From NCBI RefSeq assembly GCF_014648355.1, contig NZ_BMQY01000005.1, positions 434,001-498,000 of the forward strand: 64,000 bases of DNA, given 5' to 3'. The notes below the pieces were generated by a model that worked only from the letters and a program-made list of their open reading frames with translations, did not search any database and was not told the DNA's origin. Position numbers and translations under genes: made by a program. The stretch is from Couchioplanes azureus. Lineage in GTDB: Bacteria; Actinomycetota; Actinomycetes; Mycobacteriales; Micromonosporaceae. Positions 27,663 to 36,280 of this stretch are shown in pieces (positions within the stretch are counted from its first letter, which is position 1; each line of letters begins with the position of its first letter).

Positions 27663-28325
27663 ATGACCGCTGCGTCCGGCGGGGCTCAGACGGCAGGACG
27701 CCCCACGCGCCTGCCGCGCTCTGCGCGCCGCAAGCAACTGCTCGCTGCCGCGCAGGAGATCTTCGTGGCCCAGGGCTATCACGCCGCCGCCATGGACGAG
27801 ATCGCGGAGCGGGCGGGCGTGTCCAAGCCCGTGCTCTACCAGCACTTCCCCGGCAAGCTCGAACTCTATCTCGCGCTGCTGGACACCCACTGCGACGCGA
27901 TCATCGCCAAGGTACGCGGCGCCATGCTCGCCACGCCCGACAACAAGGAGCGGGTCAAGGGCGCCGTACGGGCGTACTTCGACTTCATGGACCACGAGAG
28001 CGAGGCCTTCCGGCTCGTCTTCGAGTCCGACCTGCGCAACGACCCCCAGGTGCGGGAGCGGGCCGAGCGCGTCGAGCAGGGGTGCATCGCCGCCATCACG
28101 GACACGGTCGTCAAGGACACCGGCCTGACCCTGCCGAAGGCCCAGCTGCTCGCCGCGGGTCTGGTCGGCGTCTCCGGCCAGGCCGCCCAGTACTGGCTCG
28201 CGACCGGCCGCCGGGTCGACAAGGACGAGGCGGAAGCGCTGGTCGCGGCCCTGGTGTGGCGGGGCATCGCCAGCTTCCCCTTGCAGGGTGAGTCATCGGC
28301 CGGAACAACTGCGGAAATCGGATAG
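27663..28325 (+). CDS. TetR/AcrR-family transcriptional regulator
   Basis: 220 residues. The N-terminal helix-turn-helix is clear: RRKQLLAAAQEIFVAQGYH, then MDEIAERAGVSKPVLYQHF with KLELYLALL. The C-terminal ligand domain is of the kind found in actinobacterial regulators of the fatty-acid/stress type (AYFDFMDHESEAFRLVFESD). GGAGG lies ten bases before the ATG at 27663. A DUF3107 gene follows directly. Confidence 0.92.
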   Translation: MTAASGGAQTAGRPTRLPRSARRKQLLAAAQEIFVAQGYHAAAMDEIAERAGVSKPVLYQHFPGKLELYLALLDTHCDAIIAKVRGAMLATPDNKERVKGAVRAYFDFMDHESEAFRLVFESDLRNDPQVRERAERVEQGCIAAITDTVVKDTGLTLPKAQLLAAGLVGVSGQAAQYWLATGRRVDKDEAEALVAALVWRGIASFPLQGESSAGTTAEIG

Positions 28326-28362
28326 CCTTCAGGGCGGAAGACTGCTGAGAGGGAGGGGACCC

Positions 28363-28587
28363 GTGGAGGTCAAGATCGGCGTGCAGTACGCCCCGCGCGA
28401 GCTGGTGCTGGAGAGCGCGCAGACGCCGGCCGAGGTCGAGCAGGTCGTGGCCGAGGCGATGGCCAAGGACAGCGTCCTGACCCTGACCGATGAGAAGGGC
28501 CGCAAGGTCATCGTCCCGATCGCCAAGGTGGCCTACGTGGAGATCGCCGAGAGCAGCACCCGCCCGTTCGGCTTCACCACCCGCTGA
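28363..28587 (+). CDS. DUF3107 family protein
   Basis: 74 residues, the usual length. Begins MEVKIGVQYAPRELVLES from a GTG with GGGAGGGG just upstream, and ends RPFGFTTR. Small conserved actinobacterial protein of unknown function, often next to a TetR gene as here. Confidence 0.9.
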   Translation: MEVKIGVQYAPRELVLESAQTPAEVEQVVAEAMAKDSVLTLTDEKGRKVIVPIAKVAYVEIAESSTRPFGFTTR

Positions 28588-28609
28588 CGTCCGACGGGCA
28601 GCGCCGTGA

Positions 28610-28634
28610 TCAGGGGGCCCGCCGGGCCCCCTGA
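28610..28634 (+). terminator. Hairpin terminator after DUF3107
   Basis: Perfect 25-base palindrome: TCAGGGGGCCCG, one central base, and CGGGCCCCCTGA. It begins 23 bp after the DUF3107 stop. No U-run follows, as is common for actinobacterial terminators. Confidence 0.7.
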
Positions 28635-28945
28635 CGCGTCTTCACCGTGGCCGTCACGCTCGGCCTGAGGTGCGAAATCTCTCCGTCAGGTAGACTTGCC
28701 GCGTCGCCGCCGACGTCGATCCGTTCGGCCGGTTCCATCCGGCCTGATCGACCCGGCCGATCGAGCGGCCTGATCGACCCGCCGGTTCCGCCCGGCCCGG
28801 GTCCGACCCGGCCGGTTCGGTTCGGCTGGTATCGCCGCGGCGACGCGCGTGCGGCCCGCGAGCTTCTCTCGCGTGTGGCCCGCGCCCTACCCAGACGCGC
28901 CCAGGACTTCGACGGGCGCACCACGAGAGGCACCCGTAGAACTCC
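28635..28945. other. Long leader region of the helicase gene
   Basis: About 310 bp without a gene. It holds related CTGATCGACCC / CCGGCCGATC pieces around 28740-28790 and probably the helicase promoter and a long 5' untranslated region. No riboswitch class was recognised. Confidence 0.4.
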
Positions 28946-30736
28946 ATGACCGACATCTCGAACACCGACACCGCACCGACCCTGGAAGACGACGCCGAAC
29001 CCGCCCTGGTCCCGGCCCTCACCCGCGCCCCCGTGCGCGCCGACAGCCCCACGTTCGCCGAGCTCGGCGTGCGCGCGGAGACCGTGGATGCGCTGGCGGC
29101 GGCCGGCATCACCCGGGCCTTCGCGATCCAGGAGTACGCCCTGCCGATCGCCCTGCGCGGCACCGACCTCATCGGCCAGGCGCCCACCGGCACCGGCAAG
29201 ACCCTCGGCTTCGGCCTGCCCATCCTGGAGCGGGTCACCTCCCCCTCGGAAGGCGCGGACGGCAAGCCCCAGGCCCTGATCGTCGTGCCGACCCGCGAGC
29301 TGGGGCTGCAGGTGGCCCGCGACCTCGCCGCCGCCGGCGCCACCCGCGGCGTGCGGGTCCTGCCCATCTACGGCGGCGTGGCGTACGAGCCGCAGGTCGA
29401 GGCGCTCAAGAAGGGCGTCGAGATCCTGGTCGGCACCCCCGGCCGCCTGCTCGACCTCGCCAAGCAGAAGCAGCTCAAGCTGACCTCGATCAAGGCGCTC
29501 GTGCTGGACGAGGCCGACCGGATGCTCGACCTGGGCTTCCTCGAGGACGTCGAGAAGATCCTCGCCATGCTCCCCGAGCAGCGCCAGACGATGCTCTTCT
29601 CGGCCACCATGCCGGACCCGATCGTCGCGCTGTCGCGCCGCTTCCTGAGCCACCCGGTGACCATCCACGCGGGCCACACCGCCGACAGCGGCCCGTCCCC
29701 GCTGACCAAGCAGGTCGTCTACCGGACCCACCCGCTGAACAAGCTGGAGATGGTGGCGCGCATCCTGCAGGCCCGCGAGCGCGGTCTCACGATGATCTTC
29801 ACCCGGACCAAGCGGGCGGCCGACCGGGTCGCCGAGGACCTGGACTTCCGCGGCTTCGCGGTCGCGGCCGTCCACGGCGACCTCGGTCAGGGCGCGCGGG
29901 AGCGGGCGCTGCGCGCCTTCCGTACGGGAAAGATCGACGTCCTGGTGGCGACCGACGTCGCCGCCCGCGGCCTCGACGTCTCCGGCGTCACGCACGTCAT
30001 CAACTACGACTGCCCGGAGGACCCGGACACCTACACGCACCGCATCGGCCGCACCGGCCGCGCGGGCGCGACAGGCGTGGCCGTGACCTTCGTGGACTGG
30101 GAGGACATGCCCCGCTGGGCGCTCATCGACAAGTCGATGGGGCTCAGCATGCCGCAGCCTCCGGAGACGTACCACACCTCCGCGGCCCTCTACAGCGACC
30201 TGGACATCCCCAGCGACGTGTCCGGCACGCTGCCGACGGCGGAGCGCAGCCGCGCCGGGCTGGCGGCCGAGGTGGAGGAGGACCTGGGCGGCGGGCGGCG
30301 GCGTGGCCGCGAGTCCACCCGCCCGCGCTCCCGCAGCCGTTCCCGCGGACGCGACGACGACTCGACCTCCTCGACCTCGTCGTCCTCCTCGACCTCCTCG
30401 TCGGCGTCGTCCTCGTCGCCGGAGGAGGGGGCCGAGCGGCCGCGCCGGCAGCGTCGCCGGCGGCGCGCCGGGGAGACCGTCTCGGCGTCGGACGCTGTCT
30501 CCGCGCCCGACGCCGGCTCGGCGCCGGACGCGGCGCCCGCCGCCTCGCCCGTTCCGGCCTTCTCGGACGGCGACTCGGCGGCGTCGGCCGAAGCCACCGC
30601 TCGTCCCCGCCGCCGTCGTCGTCGGGGATCCGCCGGCTCGGGCGACGCCGAAGCTGCCGCCGGCTCCGGCGACGCCGCTGATGGCGGCGGGCAGATGAGT
30701 GGCGGTTCCGACGCGGGAGTCGGCACCGGATCCTGA
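28946..30736 (+). CDS. DEAD-box RNA helicase
   Basis: 596 residues. All motifs are in order: Q motif (AIQEYALPIAL), I (APTGTGKT), Ia (PTRELGLQ), II (LDEADRMLD, DEAD), III (SATM), V (ATDVAARGLDVSG), VI (HRIGRTGRAG). The last 170 residues are Arg/Ser/Pro-rich (SRSRGR, poly-Ser, RRRRRR), a basic tail for RNA binding. Likely role: ribosome assembly or mRNA turnover, as in RhlE-type enzymes. Confidence 0.95.
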   Translation: MTDISNTDTAPTLEDDAEPALVPALTRAPVRADSPTFAELGVRAETVDALAAAGITRAFAIQEYALPIALRGTDLIGQAPTGTGKTLGFGLPILERVTSPSEGADGKPQALIVVPTRELGLQVARDLAAAGATRGVRVLPIYGGVAYEPQVEALKKGVEILVGTPGRLLDLAKQKQLKLTSIKALVLDEADRMLDLGFLEDVEKILAMLPEQRQTMLFSATMPDPIVALSRRFLSHPVTIHAGHTADSGPSPLTKQVVYRTHPLNKLEMVARILQARERGLTMIFTRTKRAADRVAEDLDFRGFAVAAVHGDLGQGARERALRAFRTGKIDVLVATDVAARGLDVSGVTHVINYDCPEDPDTYTHRIGRTGRAGATGVAVTFVDWEDMPRWALIDKSMGLSMPQPPETYHTSAALYSDLDIPSDVSGTLPTAERSRAGLAAEVEEDLGGGRRRGRESTRPRSRSRSRGRDDDSTSSTSSSSSTSSSASSSSPEEGAERPRRQRRRRRAGETVSASDAVSAPDAGSAPDAAPAASPVPAFSDGDSAASAEATARPRRRRRRGSAGSGDAEAAAGSGDAADGGGQMSGGSDAGVGTGS

Positions 30737-30752
30737 TCCGGACCTTCGACCG

Positions 30753-30786
30753 AGGGCGTCCCTTCTCCGGCGAGGTGGGACGCCCT
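30753..30786. terminator. Bidirectional terminator between convergent genes
   Basis: Perfect 10-bp stem AGGGCGTCCC / GGGACGCCCT with a 14-base loop, between the helicase (plus) and DUF2470 (minus) genes. TT follows on the plus strand. Confidence 0.75.
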
Positions 30787-30794
30787 TCGGCCAC

Positions 30795-31109
30795 TCAGTG
30801 CCGGGGCTCGAGCCCCAGCACGGCGCAGGCCTCCTGGTACATGCGGACGGCCTCGCCACGAATCTGCCGCCGCTCGGTGAGCCGCTGCCGGAACGGGATC
30901 CGCACCGGCACGGCGACACCCCGCACCGTCGCCTCGAAGTCCATGCCGTCGGCATCCATCCCCGACATCCGCGCCGCGCTCGCCGCGCCGACGCCCCCGA
31001 GGCCCCGCACGATGAGCACGTTGTCCTCGGCATGATCGTCGTTCATGTGCCGGGCGACCTGCGCCACCACCTCGGGCGGGAACGTCGTGTCCTCCACGTG
31101 CCCGGTCAT
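30795..31109 (-). CDS. DUF2470 domain protein
   Basis: 104 residues. Opens with FPPEVVAQVARHMNDDHAED and has a core like the C-terminal domain of heme-utilisation (HugZ-like) and heme oxygenase-related proteins. It overlaps the heme oxygenase gene by ATGA, so a role in heme handling is likely. His residues in HMNDDHAED could contact heme. Confidence 0.9.
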   Translation of the reverse strand: MTGHVEDTTFPPEVVAQVARHMNDDHAEDNVLIVRGLGGVGAASAARMSGMDADGMDFEATVRGVAVPVRIPFRQRLTERRQIRGEAVRMYQEACAVLGLEPRH

Positions 31110-31759
31110 GCCCAGCGCTCCTTCAGCCCGGCCAGGACGGCGATGTTCAACCGGTACGCCTGCGAGACCTCGGCCAGCAGGAGCCGCTCCTCCTCCGGCG
31201 AGAAGGCGGCCGCGTCGAGCAGCTCGCGGTACCGGTTGCGGAACGCGGGCGGCGACACCCCCTCGAAGACGAAGAACCGGTGGCCGGCGCCGTCGAGCCC
31301 GTACGCCTTCGCGATGGCCGGACCGAGGTACTGGCCGCCGGATAGGTCACCGAGATAGCGCGTGTAGTGGTGGGCGACGAAACCCCACGGCTTGTCGAAG
31401 GCGACCTCCCGCAGGCGGGCGCAGTACTCGCGGGTGGCGGGAAGAGCCGCGGACCGCGGGCCGTTCGCCCCGGCGCCGGCCAGCTCGGCGAGGTCGTCGG
31501 TGAGCGCGGGCAGCCGGGTGAGCTCCGGGAACACGAAGGCCCCGGCCACCGGATCGCCGGCCATCGCCGTCGCCGCCTGCTCCAGCGTCTCGTAGATGTA
31601 CCAGTGCTGGGCGGCCAGATCCGCGTACGCCGCCCGGGGCAGGGAGCCCGCGGCGAGGCGGTCGAGGAAGCCGCTGCCCTGGGCCTCGTCGTGCTCGGTC
31701 CGGGTCCCGGTCCGCAGCCGGACGGACAGTCGTTGCGTGGGAGGGTCGGCCAACGTCAT
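31106..31759 (-). CDS. Heme oxygenase (biliverdin-producing)
   Basis: Opens the heme ring to biliverdin, CO and iron. 217 residues. Proximal heme His is in RTEHDEAQ near residue 22; the distal helix Gly motif is GDLSGGQYLG near 138. YIYETLEQAA and HHYTRYLGDLSGG are family blocks, closest to the HmuO type. The iron-box-like site upstream suggests induction under iron starvation. Confidence 0.94.
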   Translation of the reverse strand: MTLADPPTQRLSVRLRTGTRTEHDEAQGSGFLDRLAAGSLPRAAYADLAAQHWYIYETLEQAATAMAGDPVAGAFVFPELTRLPALTDDLAELAGAGANGPRSAALPATREYCARLREVAFDKPWGFVAHHYTRYLGDLSGGQYLGPAIAKAYGLDGAGHRFFVFEGVSPPAFRNRYRELLDAAAFSPEEERLLLAEVSQAYRLNIAVLAGLKERWA

Positions 31760-31780
31760 CGCAGCACCTCCATGCCGTGG

Positions 31781-31799
31781 TTAGGGCAGCCTAACAAAA
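31781..31799 (-). promoter_or_regulatory. IdeR/DtxR-type iron box
   Basis: TTAGGGCAGCCTAACAAAA on the plus strand, 22 bp upstream of the heme oxygenase start. It matches the consensus TWAGGTWAGSCTWACCTWA at the core TTAGG...GCCTAAC. It probably represses the heme oxygenase operon when iron is plentiful, as known for hmuO of Corynebacterium. Confidence 0.8.
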
Positions 31800-31845
31800 T
31801 GCGGTCGGTTCGGGGCTCGACCGCGCTCCCGGGCAGAATGAGGGG

Positions 31846-32976
31846 ATGCCCATCCCCCTGGACACCGCCCTCGCCGAGGTACGTGAGCTGGTGCTGGGCC
31901 CGGCGCTGACCCGCGCGGTCGCCGCGGGCCGGCGGCGCGGCGCCACGCCGACCGTCAACCGCGCGGAGCTGCGCCCGGTCGCGATCAAGGGAGTCCGGAG
32001 GCTGCAGATCGTCACGGACGACGGCACCCGCCCGTACACGAGGAATGTGACGGACGGCGAGGCGGCGACCGCGGTGGACGCCCTCCTGGCGGAGCCCTTC
32101 GGCAACTGGCACGTCGAGACCGAGTCGGCCACGGTGCAGGTCCGGATCACCAAGAAGGGCGACGCCCAGGTGCACCGGTCCGGCGCCCCGGCCGCCCGGG
32201 CCGCTCAGCAGCACGACCGTGCCAAGCAGTGGCTCCTCGACCCGGGCGACCCGCTCTTCGACGTCATCGGCGGCAACGCGGCCAAGCGCCGCCAGGTGGA
32301 CGCGTTCCTGCGGGCCCTGGCCGCGACGCTGCCCGAACAACTGCCGTCGCCGCTGCGGGTCGTGGACCTGGGCTGCGGGAATGCGTATCTGACCTTCGCG
32401 GCGTACCGCTACCTCAGCGACCGTACGCCGGTCCGGGTCGTGGGTGTCGACGTCCGCGAGGACCAACGGGTACGCAACAGCGCCGTCGCCCAGCAACTGG
32501 GCTGCGCGGCCGAGGTGCGTTTCGTGGCGGGCACCATCGAGGACGCCGTCGTCGACGAGGCACCGGATCTGGTCCTGGCATTGCACGCGTGCGACACGGC
32601 GACGGACCAGGCGCTGGCCCGGGCGGTGCGCTGGGACGCGCGCTGGGTGCTGGCGGCGCCGTGCTGCCACCACGACATCGCCGCCCAGTTGAAGGGCCGC
32701 GCCGCGCCCCCGCCGTACGCGGAGATCACCCGGAACGCGATCCTGCGGGAGCGCTTCGCGGACGTCCTCACCGACTCGCTGCGGTCGTCTCTGCTGCGGC
32801 TGCACGGCTACAAGGTCGACGTGGTGGAGTTCGTGGACTCCCAACACACGCCCCGGAACCTGCTGCTGAGGGCCAGGCGCACCGGCGCCACGCCCACGGA
32901 GGCCCAGCGCGAGGAATACGCGACGCTGACCGGTGCGTGGGGCGTGACCCCGGCGCTGGAGAAGCTCCTGTCCTGA
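31846..32976 (+). CDS. Class I SAM-dependent methyltransferase
   Basis: 376 residues. SAM-binding motif VVDLGCGNAYLTFAAYRYL (about 171-190), acidic loop VVGVDVREDQ, and a motif-IV region LVLALHACDTATDQ. A basic N-terminal domain of about 150 residues precedes it. CCHHDIAAQL is characteristic of a methyltransferase group whose substrate is unknown (possibly tRNA or protein). Convergent with the next minus-strand gene. Confidence 0.88.
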   Translation: MPIPLDTALAEVRELVLGPALTRAVAAGRRRGATPTVNRAELRPVAIKGVRRLQIVTDDGTRPYTRNVTDGEAATAVDALLAEPFGNWHVETESATVQVRITKKGDAQVHRSGAPAARAAQQHDRAKQWLLDPGDPLFDVIGGNAAKRRQVDAFLRALAATLPEQLPSPLRVVDLGCGNAYLTFAAYRYLSDRTPVRVVGVDVREDQRVRNSAVAQQLGCAAEVRFVAGTIEDAVVDEAPDLVLALHACDTATDQALARAVRWDARWVLAAPCCHHDIAAQLKGRAAPPPYAEITRNAILRERFADVLTDSLRSSLLRLHGYKVDVVEFVDSQHTPRNLLLRARRTGATPTEAQREEYATLTGAWGVTPALEKLLS

Positions 32977-32978
32977 GG

Positions 32979-34202
32979 TCAGCTCACGACGGCGGTGAAC
33001 TCGGCGGTGCGGACCTTGCCGGCCACCTGGAAGTCGAAGAACATCCGGTAGCGGCCGGGACCGGGAGCGGCCAGCCAGAACTTCACCTCGCCGCCGGTGG
33101 GGCCGGCTTCCGGGTGGACATGGACGTAGCCCACGTCCCCCTCGCGAAGGACCACGAGATGGCCGTACGCACCGAGGTACGGCTCGAGCGCCGCGGGCTT
33201 GCCGTCCGGGCCGCGCACCGACATCAGGAGGGGCTGCGTCGTGCCGATCTTGGGCGTACCCGCGTACCGGACGCTGAAGCCCCCGGCGGTCGCCTCGGTG
33301 ACCGGCGCGGGAAGGGCGACCGGCTCGTAGTCGCCGGCGACCGTGAGGTCGACGCCGAGCGTGGCAGGAGTGTGCTGCCCGCCGACGACCGCGGTGAAGT
33401 CCGCGATGGCGCGGTAACTGCCCGGCTTGGCCAGCGTGAGGTCGATGCTCCAGGTGCCGTCCGGCGCCATCGTCGGGTGCAGGTGCTGGAACCCGGTGAG
33501 GTCACGACGCACGACGACCAGGTGCAGCGGCTTGTCGTGGACGATCGCGTACGTGGTGATCGGCGCGCCCGCCGCACCGGTGACCCGGAACGTGAACGGC
33601 TGCGCGCGACCGGCGGTGAAGAGAGCCGTCGCCGGTCGCAGGGTGAGCCCGCTCGCGGTGAGGGCGAGGCCGCCGACGGACTGCGCGGCGGCACCGGACC
33701 CGGCGACCTGCGTCACGGTGCCGTCGGCGTTGTGCAGATGCGGAGCGGCACCGGTGTCGTCGTGCCAGCCGGCGCCTCCCTCACCGCTGCCGGCCGTGGC
33801 CGCCCCGGCGGTGGTGCCGGGGCTGCTGTGGGCATGGCCGCCCGCCGCGGCCTGCTGCCGGGTGGGGGCCTGCGCGGACCGCGTCTGGTCGACGGAGTTG
33901 TTGAGGCGGCCGATCCCGTACCCGGCGAAGAGCACGACGACGAGGACGGCGCCGAAGGCGGCCAGCTTGAACGCGGCGCCCCTGTCGCCCGCTCCGCCGT
34001 CGGCGCGCGGCGCGGCGCCGTCGGCGCGCGGCGCGGCGCCGTCAGCGCGCGGCGCAGCGGCGTCGGGGCGCGGGCCGGCGGTCTCGGCGCGCGGGTCGGT
34101 GCCATCAGCGCGTGGGCCGGCGGTCTCGGCGCGAGGGTCGGTGCCGTCGGCGTGCGGGGCGGCGGCGTCGGGGCGCGGCGCGTCGGCGGACGCGTCAGGC
34201 AT
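32979..34202 (-). CDS. Membrane protein with two His-rich modules, copper operon
   Basis: 407 residues. An Ala/Pro/Asp-rich repeat region (1-75, units ADGTDPRAETAGPR and ADGAAPR), one membrane helix (FKLAAFGAVLVVVLFAGYGIG, here FKLAAFGAVLVVVLF then AGYGIG), a His-rich linker (GGHAHSS, WHDDTG, PHLHNADG) and two homologous outer modules containing HLVVVRRDLTGFQHLHP and HLVVLREGDVGYVHVHPE. His and Met clusters suggest metal binding in the cell envelope. The 8-bp overlap with the copper chaperone gene places it in the CsoR operon. Confidence 0.82.
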   Translation of the reverse strand: MPDASADAPRPDAAAPHADGTDPRAETAGPRADGTDPRAETAGPRPDAAAPRADGAAPRADGAAPRADGGAGDRGAAFKLAAFGAVLVVVLFAGYGIGRLNNSVDQTRSAQAPTRQQAAAGGHAHSSPGTTAGAATAGSGEGGAGWHDDTGAAPHLHNADGTVTQVAGSGAAAQSVGGLALTASGLTLRPATALFTAGRAQPFTFRVTGAAGAPITTYAIVHDKPLHLVVVRRDLTGFQHLHPTMAPDGTWSIDLTLAKPGSYRAIADFTAVVGGQHTPATLGVDLTVAGDYEPVALPAPVTEATAGGFSVRYAGTPKIGTTQPLLMSVRGPDGKPAALEPYLGAYGHLVVLREGDVGYVHVHPEAGPTGGEVKFWLAAPGPGRYRMFFDFQVAGKVRTAEFTAVVS

Positions 34203-34407
34203 CGGCCAGCTCGTATCCGGCCTCGTCCACCGCGGCACGGACGGCGTCGGTCGACAGGGGCTCGGCGCTGGTGACGGTCACCGCGCCGGCCTCGAGGTCG
34301 ACCTGGACGTCCGTGACGCCGGGGAGCCCGGAGAGTTCACCGGTCACGGCCTGGACGCAGTGGCCGCAGGTCATGCCGGTGACGGTGTAGGTAGCGGTGA
34401 CAGCCAT
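34195..34407 (-). CDS. Copper chaperone, HMA domain (CopZ-like)
   Basis: 70 residues, one heavy-metal-associated domain with the GMTCGHC motif (residues 11-17) that binds Cu(I). Standard beta-alpha-beta-beta-alpha-beta length. It overlaps the membrane protein gene by 8 bp and lies downstream of csoR. No copper ATPase gene is in the window. Confidence 0.93.
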   Translation of the reverse strand: MAVTATYTVTGMTCGHCVQAVTGELSGLPGVTDVQVDLEAGAVTVTSAEPLSTDAVRAAVDEAGYELADA

Positions 34408-34525
34408 GGCGGCCTCTCCTCCGTGGTGCGGGATCGTTTCTCTGGTTGCGTCTGCGGGCGCTGACCGGGATCGCGGTTTCCTTCGCCACGGGCCACGGGC
34501 CACGGGCCACAGCCCGGCTCGGTCG

Positions 34526-34828
34526 TCAGGAGCGGACGAGGCGAGCGATCGCGTCGGTGGCTTCCTTGACCTTGGGACCGGGATCGCCGGCCCGGGCCGC
34601 GTCGACGACGCAGTGCGCAAGATGATCACCAAGCAGCCCGACGGCGACGGCGTGCAGGGCACTCTTCGCGGCGGAGATCTGCGTCAGGACATCGATGCAG
34701 TACGTGTCCTCGTCGACCATCCGCTGCAGGCCGCGGATCTGCCCCTCGATGCGCCGCAACCGGCTGAGCAGCGCGGCCTTGTCCCCCGAGTAGCCGTGCG
34801 GCCCCGGGTGCTCGTGCTCGGTGGTCAT
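34526..34828 (-). CDS. csoR: Copper-sensing repressor, CsoR family
   Basis: 100 residues. Cu(I) ligands of the Cys-His-Cys set are all seen: YCIDVLTQ (Cys), SALHAVA (His) and LAHCVVD (Cys). RLRRIEGQIRGLQRMV is the helix used for DNA and subunit contact. Copper binding releases it from DNA. It heads the minus-strand copper operon, with its likely operator directly upstream. Confidence 0.94.
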   Translation of the reverse strand: MTTEHEHPGPHGYSGDKAALLSRLRRIEGQIRGLQRMVDEDTYCIDVLTQISAAKSALHAVAVGLLGDHLAHCVVDAARAGDPGPKVKEATDAIARLVRS

Positions 34829-34836
34829 GCGGACAG

Positions 34837-34857
34837 TATACCCCCCTCCCGTATATG
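34837..34857 (-). promoter_or_regulatory. CsoR-like operator
   Basis: A GTATA-C-rich-GTATAT region with arms GTATACCCCCC and CCCGTATAT lies 8 bp upstream of csoR. CsoR sites are C/G tracts flanked by ATAC/GTAT, and this one fits only approximately. It could control csoR and perhaps the divergent NlpC/P60 gene. Confidence 0.6.
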
Positions 34858-34956
34858 ACCACGATCGGGTCGCCGCCTAGGACTCTCGTCCCGCTTCCGA
34901 TCTTGAAACTGCTCCGGAGGCGTGGCTTCTCCGCGATCTGCCTCGTTGAAGGCGTT

Positions 34957-36222
34957 GTGTCGTCTACCGTGATCGCCCGGTCCGCCATTGTCGCGCTGCT
35001 GTCGGCCCTGCTGCTCACGGGCTTCCACGCCCCGGCCCACGCCGCCGCCACCCACCCCCTCGATGCCCTCGGCGACGGGCCCATCACCGCGCAGACTCTC
35101 GCCCTTCTCGGCGCGCTCGACGGCAGACCCGCCACCGCCCGAGCCCTCACTCCCCGCAGCACGCTCGACGGCAGACCCGCCACCGCCCGAGCCCTCACCC
35201 CCCGCAGCACGCTCGACGGCAGACCCGCCACCGCCCGAGCCCTCACTCCCCGCAGCCCGCTCGACAGTGGGCCCGTCACCGCCCGAGCCCTCGTTTCCCG
35301 GGGCGCCCCACCCGCCGTGGCGCTCGGCCTTCGCGGTGACCGGCGGACCGCCGCCGAGCTGGACGAGCGGATCGCCGCCGCCTCCCGCCGGCTCGAAGTG
35401 GTCGTGGAGCAGTACAACGACTCCCGCGAGGACCTCCGCGACACCCAGCGGCGCACGGCACAACTCGGCGCCCAGCTCGGCCCGCTGACCCGTGAGCTCG
35501 AGCGGAGGCAGACGCTCCTGGACGGCCTGATGGCGAACACGTACCAGCGCACCCGCACCGGTCCGACCGTCGCCCTGTTCGCCTCGGACCAGCCCCACGA
35601 GTTCGTGGACAAGCTGCTCGTCCTGCATCAGCTCGCGTCCGAGGAACAACGGGCCGCCCACGCCCTGCAGGAGGCACGCGCCAAAGTGGACGGCACCAGG
35701 GCGATGCTCGACGCGCTCTCCGCACAGCAGCGTCGCCAGCAGATCCAGCTCACCACCCGCAAGGCGACGGTCGAGGGCGAGATCGTCGTCCTCAAGCAGA
35801 TGCGAGCCGTCGCGTACGGCGGAGGCTCCCGGTACGCCGACCCGGGCGACCTCCCCGCACCCGAGTACGTCCCGGGCCCGGCGGGTCGCGTGGTCGCCTT
35901 CGCCATCAACCAGATCGGCAAGCCGTACCGCTGGGGCGCGGACGGTCCCCGCTCCTACGACTGCTCGGGCCTGACCCTGGCGGCCTGGCGCAGGGCGGGC
36001 GTGCACCTGCCCCACAACGCGGCCCGCCAGTACGCCTCGGCGGCCCACATCGACCGGAACGACCTGAGGCCGGGCGATCTGGTGTTCTTCTACGGCCCGA
36101 TCAGCCACGTCGGCATCTACATTGGAGGCGGCCAGATGGTCCACGCCCCGGAGTTCGGCGAGAACGTCCGGGTGGCGAGCATCGACTCCCAGCCCATCAC
36201 CGGTTTCGCCCGTCCCACCTGA
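34957..36222 (+). CDS. NlpC/P60 family cell-wall peptidase with coiled coil and repeats
   Basis: 421 residues from GTG at 34957. Signal peptide (IARSAIVALLSALLLTGF, cleavage after AHAA), a Thr/Arg/Ala repeat region (about 54-118), long coiled coils (about 135-285) and a C-terminal NlpC/P60 domain: nucleophile YDCSGLTLAAW, His in SHVGIYIGGG, His in MVHAPEFGE. Cleaves peptide bonds of peptidoglycan, as RipA-type enzymes do. The coiled coil may keep it inactive. An upstream ATG at 34855 is less likely. Confidence 0.9.
   Translation: MSSTVIARSAIVALLSALLLTGFHAPAHAAATHPLDALGDGPITAQTLALLGALDGRPATARALTPRSTLDGRPATARALTPRSTLDGRPATARALTPRSPLDSGPVTARALVSRGAPPAVALGLRGDRRTAAELDERIAAASRRLEVVVEQYNDSREDLRDTQRRTAQLGAQLGPLTRELERRQTLLDGLMANTYQRTRTGPTVALFASDQPHEFVDKLLVLHQLASEEQRAAHALQEARAKVDGTRAMLDALSAQQRRQQIQLTTRKATVEGEIVVLKQMRAVAYGGGSRYADPGDLPAPEYVPGPAGRVVAFAINQIGKPYRWGADGPRSYDCSGLTLAAWRRAGVHLPHNAARQYASAAHIDRNDLRPGDLVFFYGPISHVGIYIGGGQMVHAPEFGENVRVASIDSQPITGFARPT
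35116..35307 (+). repeat. 48-bp tandem repeat inside the NlpC/P60 gene
   Basis: Units at 35116, 35164, 35212 (near-identical) and a diverged one at 35260. Each begins CTCGACGGCAGACCCGCC and encodes LDGRPATARALTPRST, 16 residues, in frame. Confidence 0.93.
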
Positions 36223-36280
36223 CGGCCGCAGAGACGCCACCGACAAGACCCGGGCCGGCTTCCTGGCCCGGCGCCGGGCG

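Noticed and set aside
28610..31033. An 807-codon minus-strand frame opposite the DEAD-box helicase
   Set aside because: Antisense of a gene with all helicase motifs; no independent evidence.
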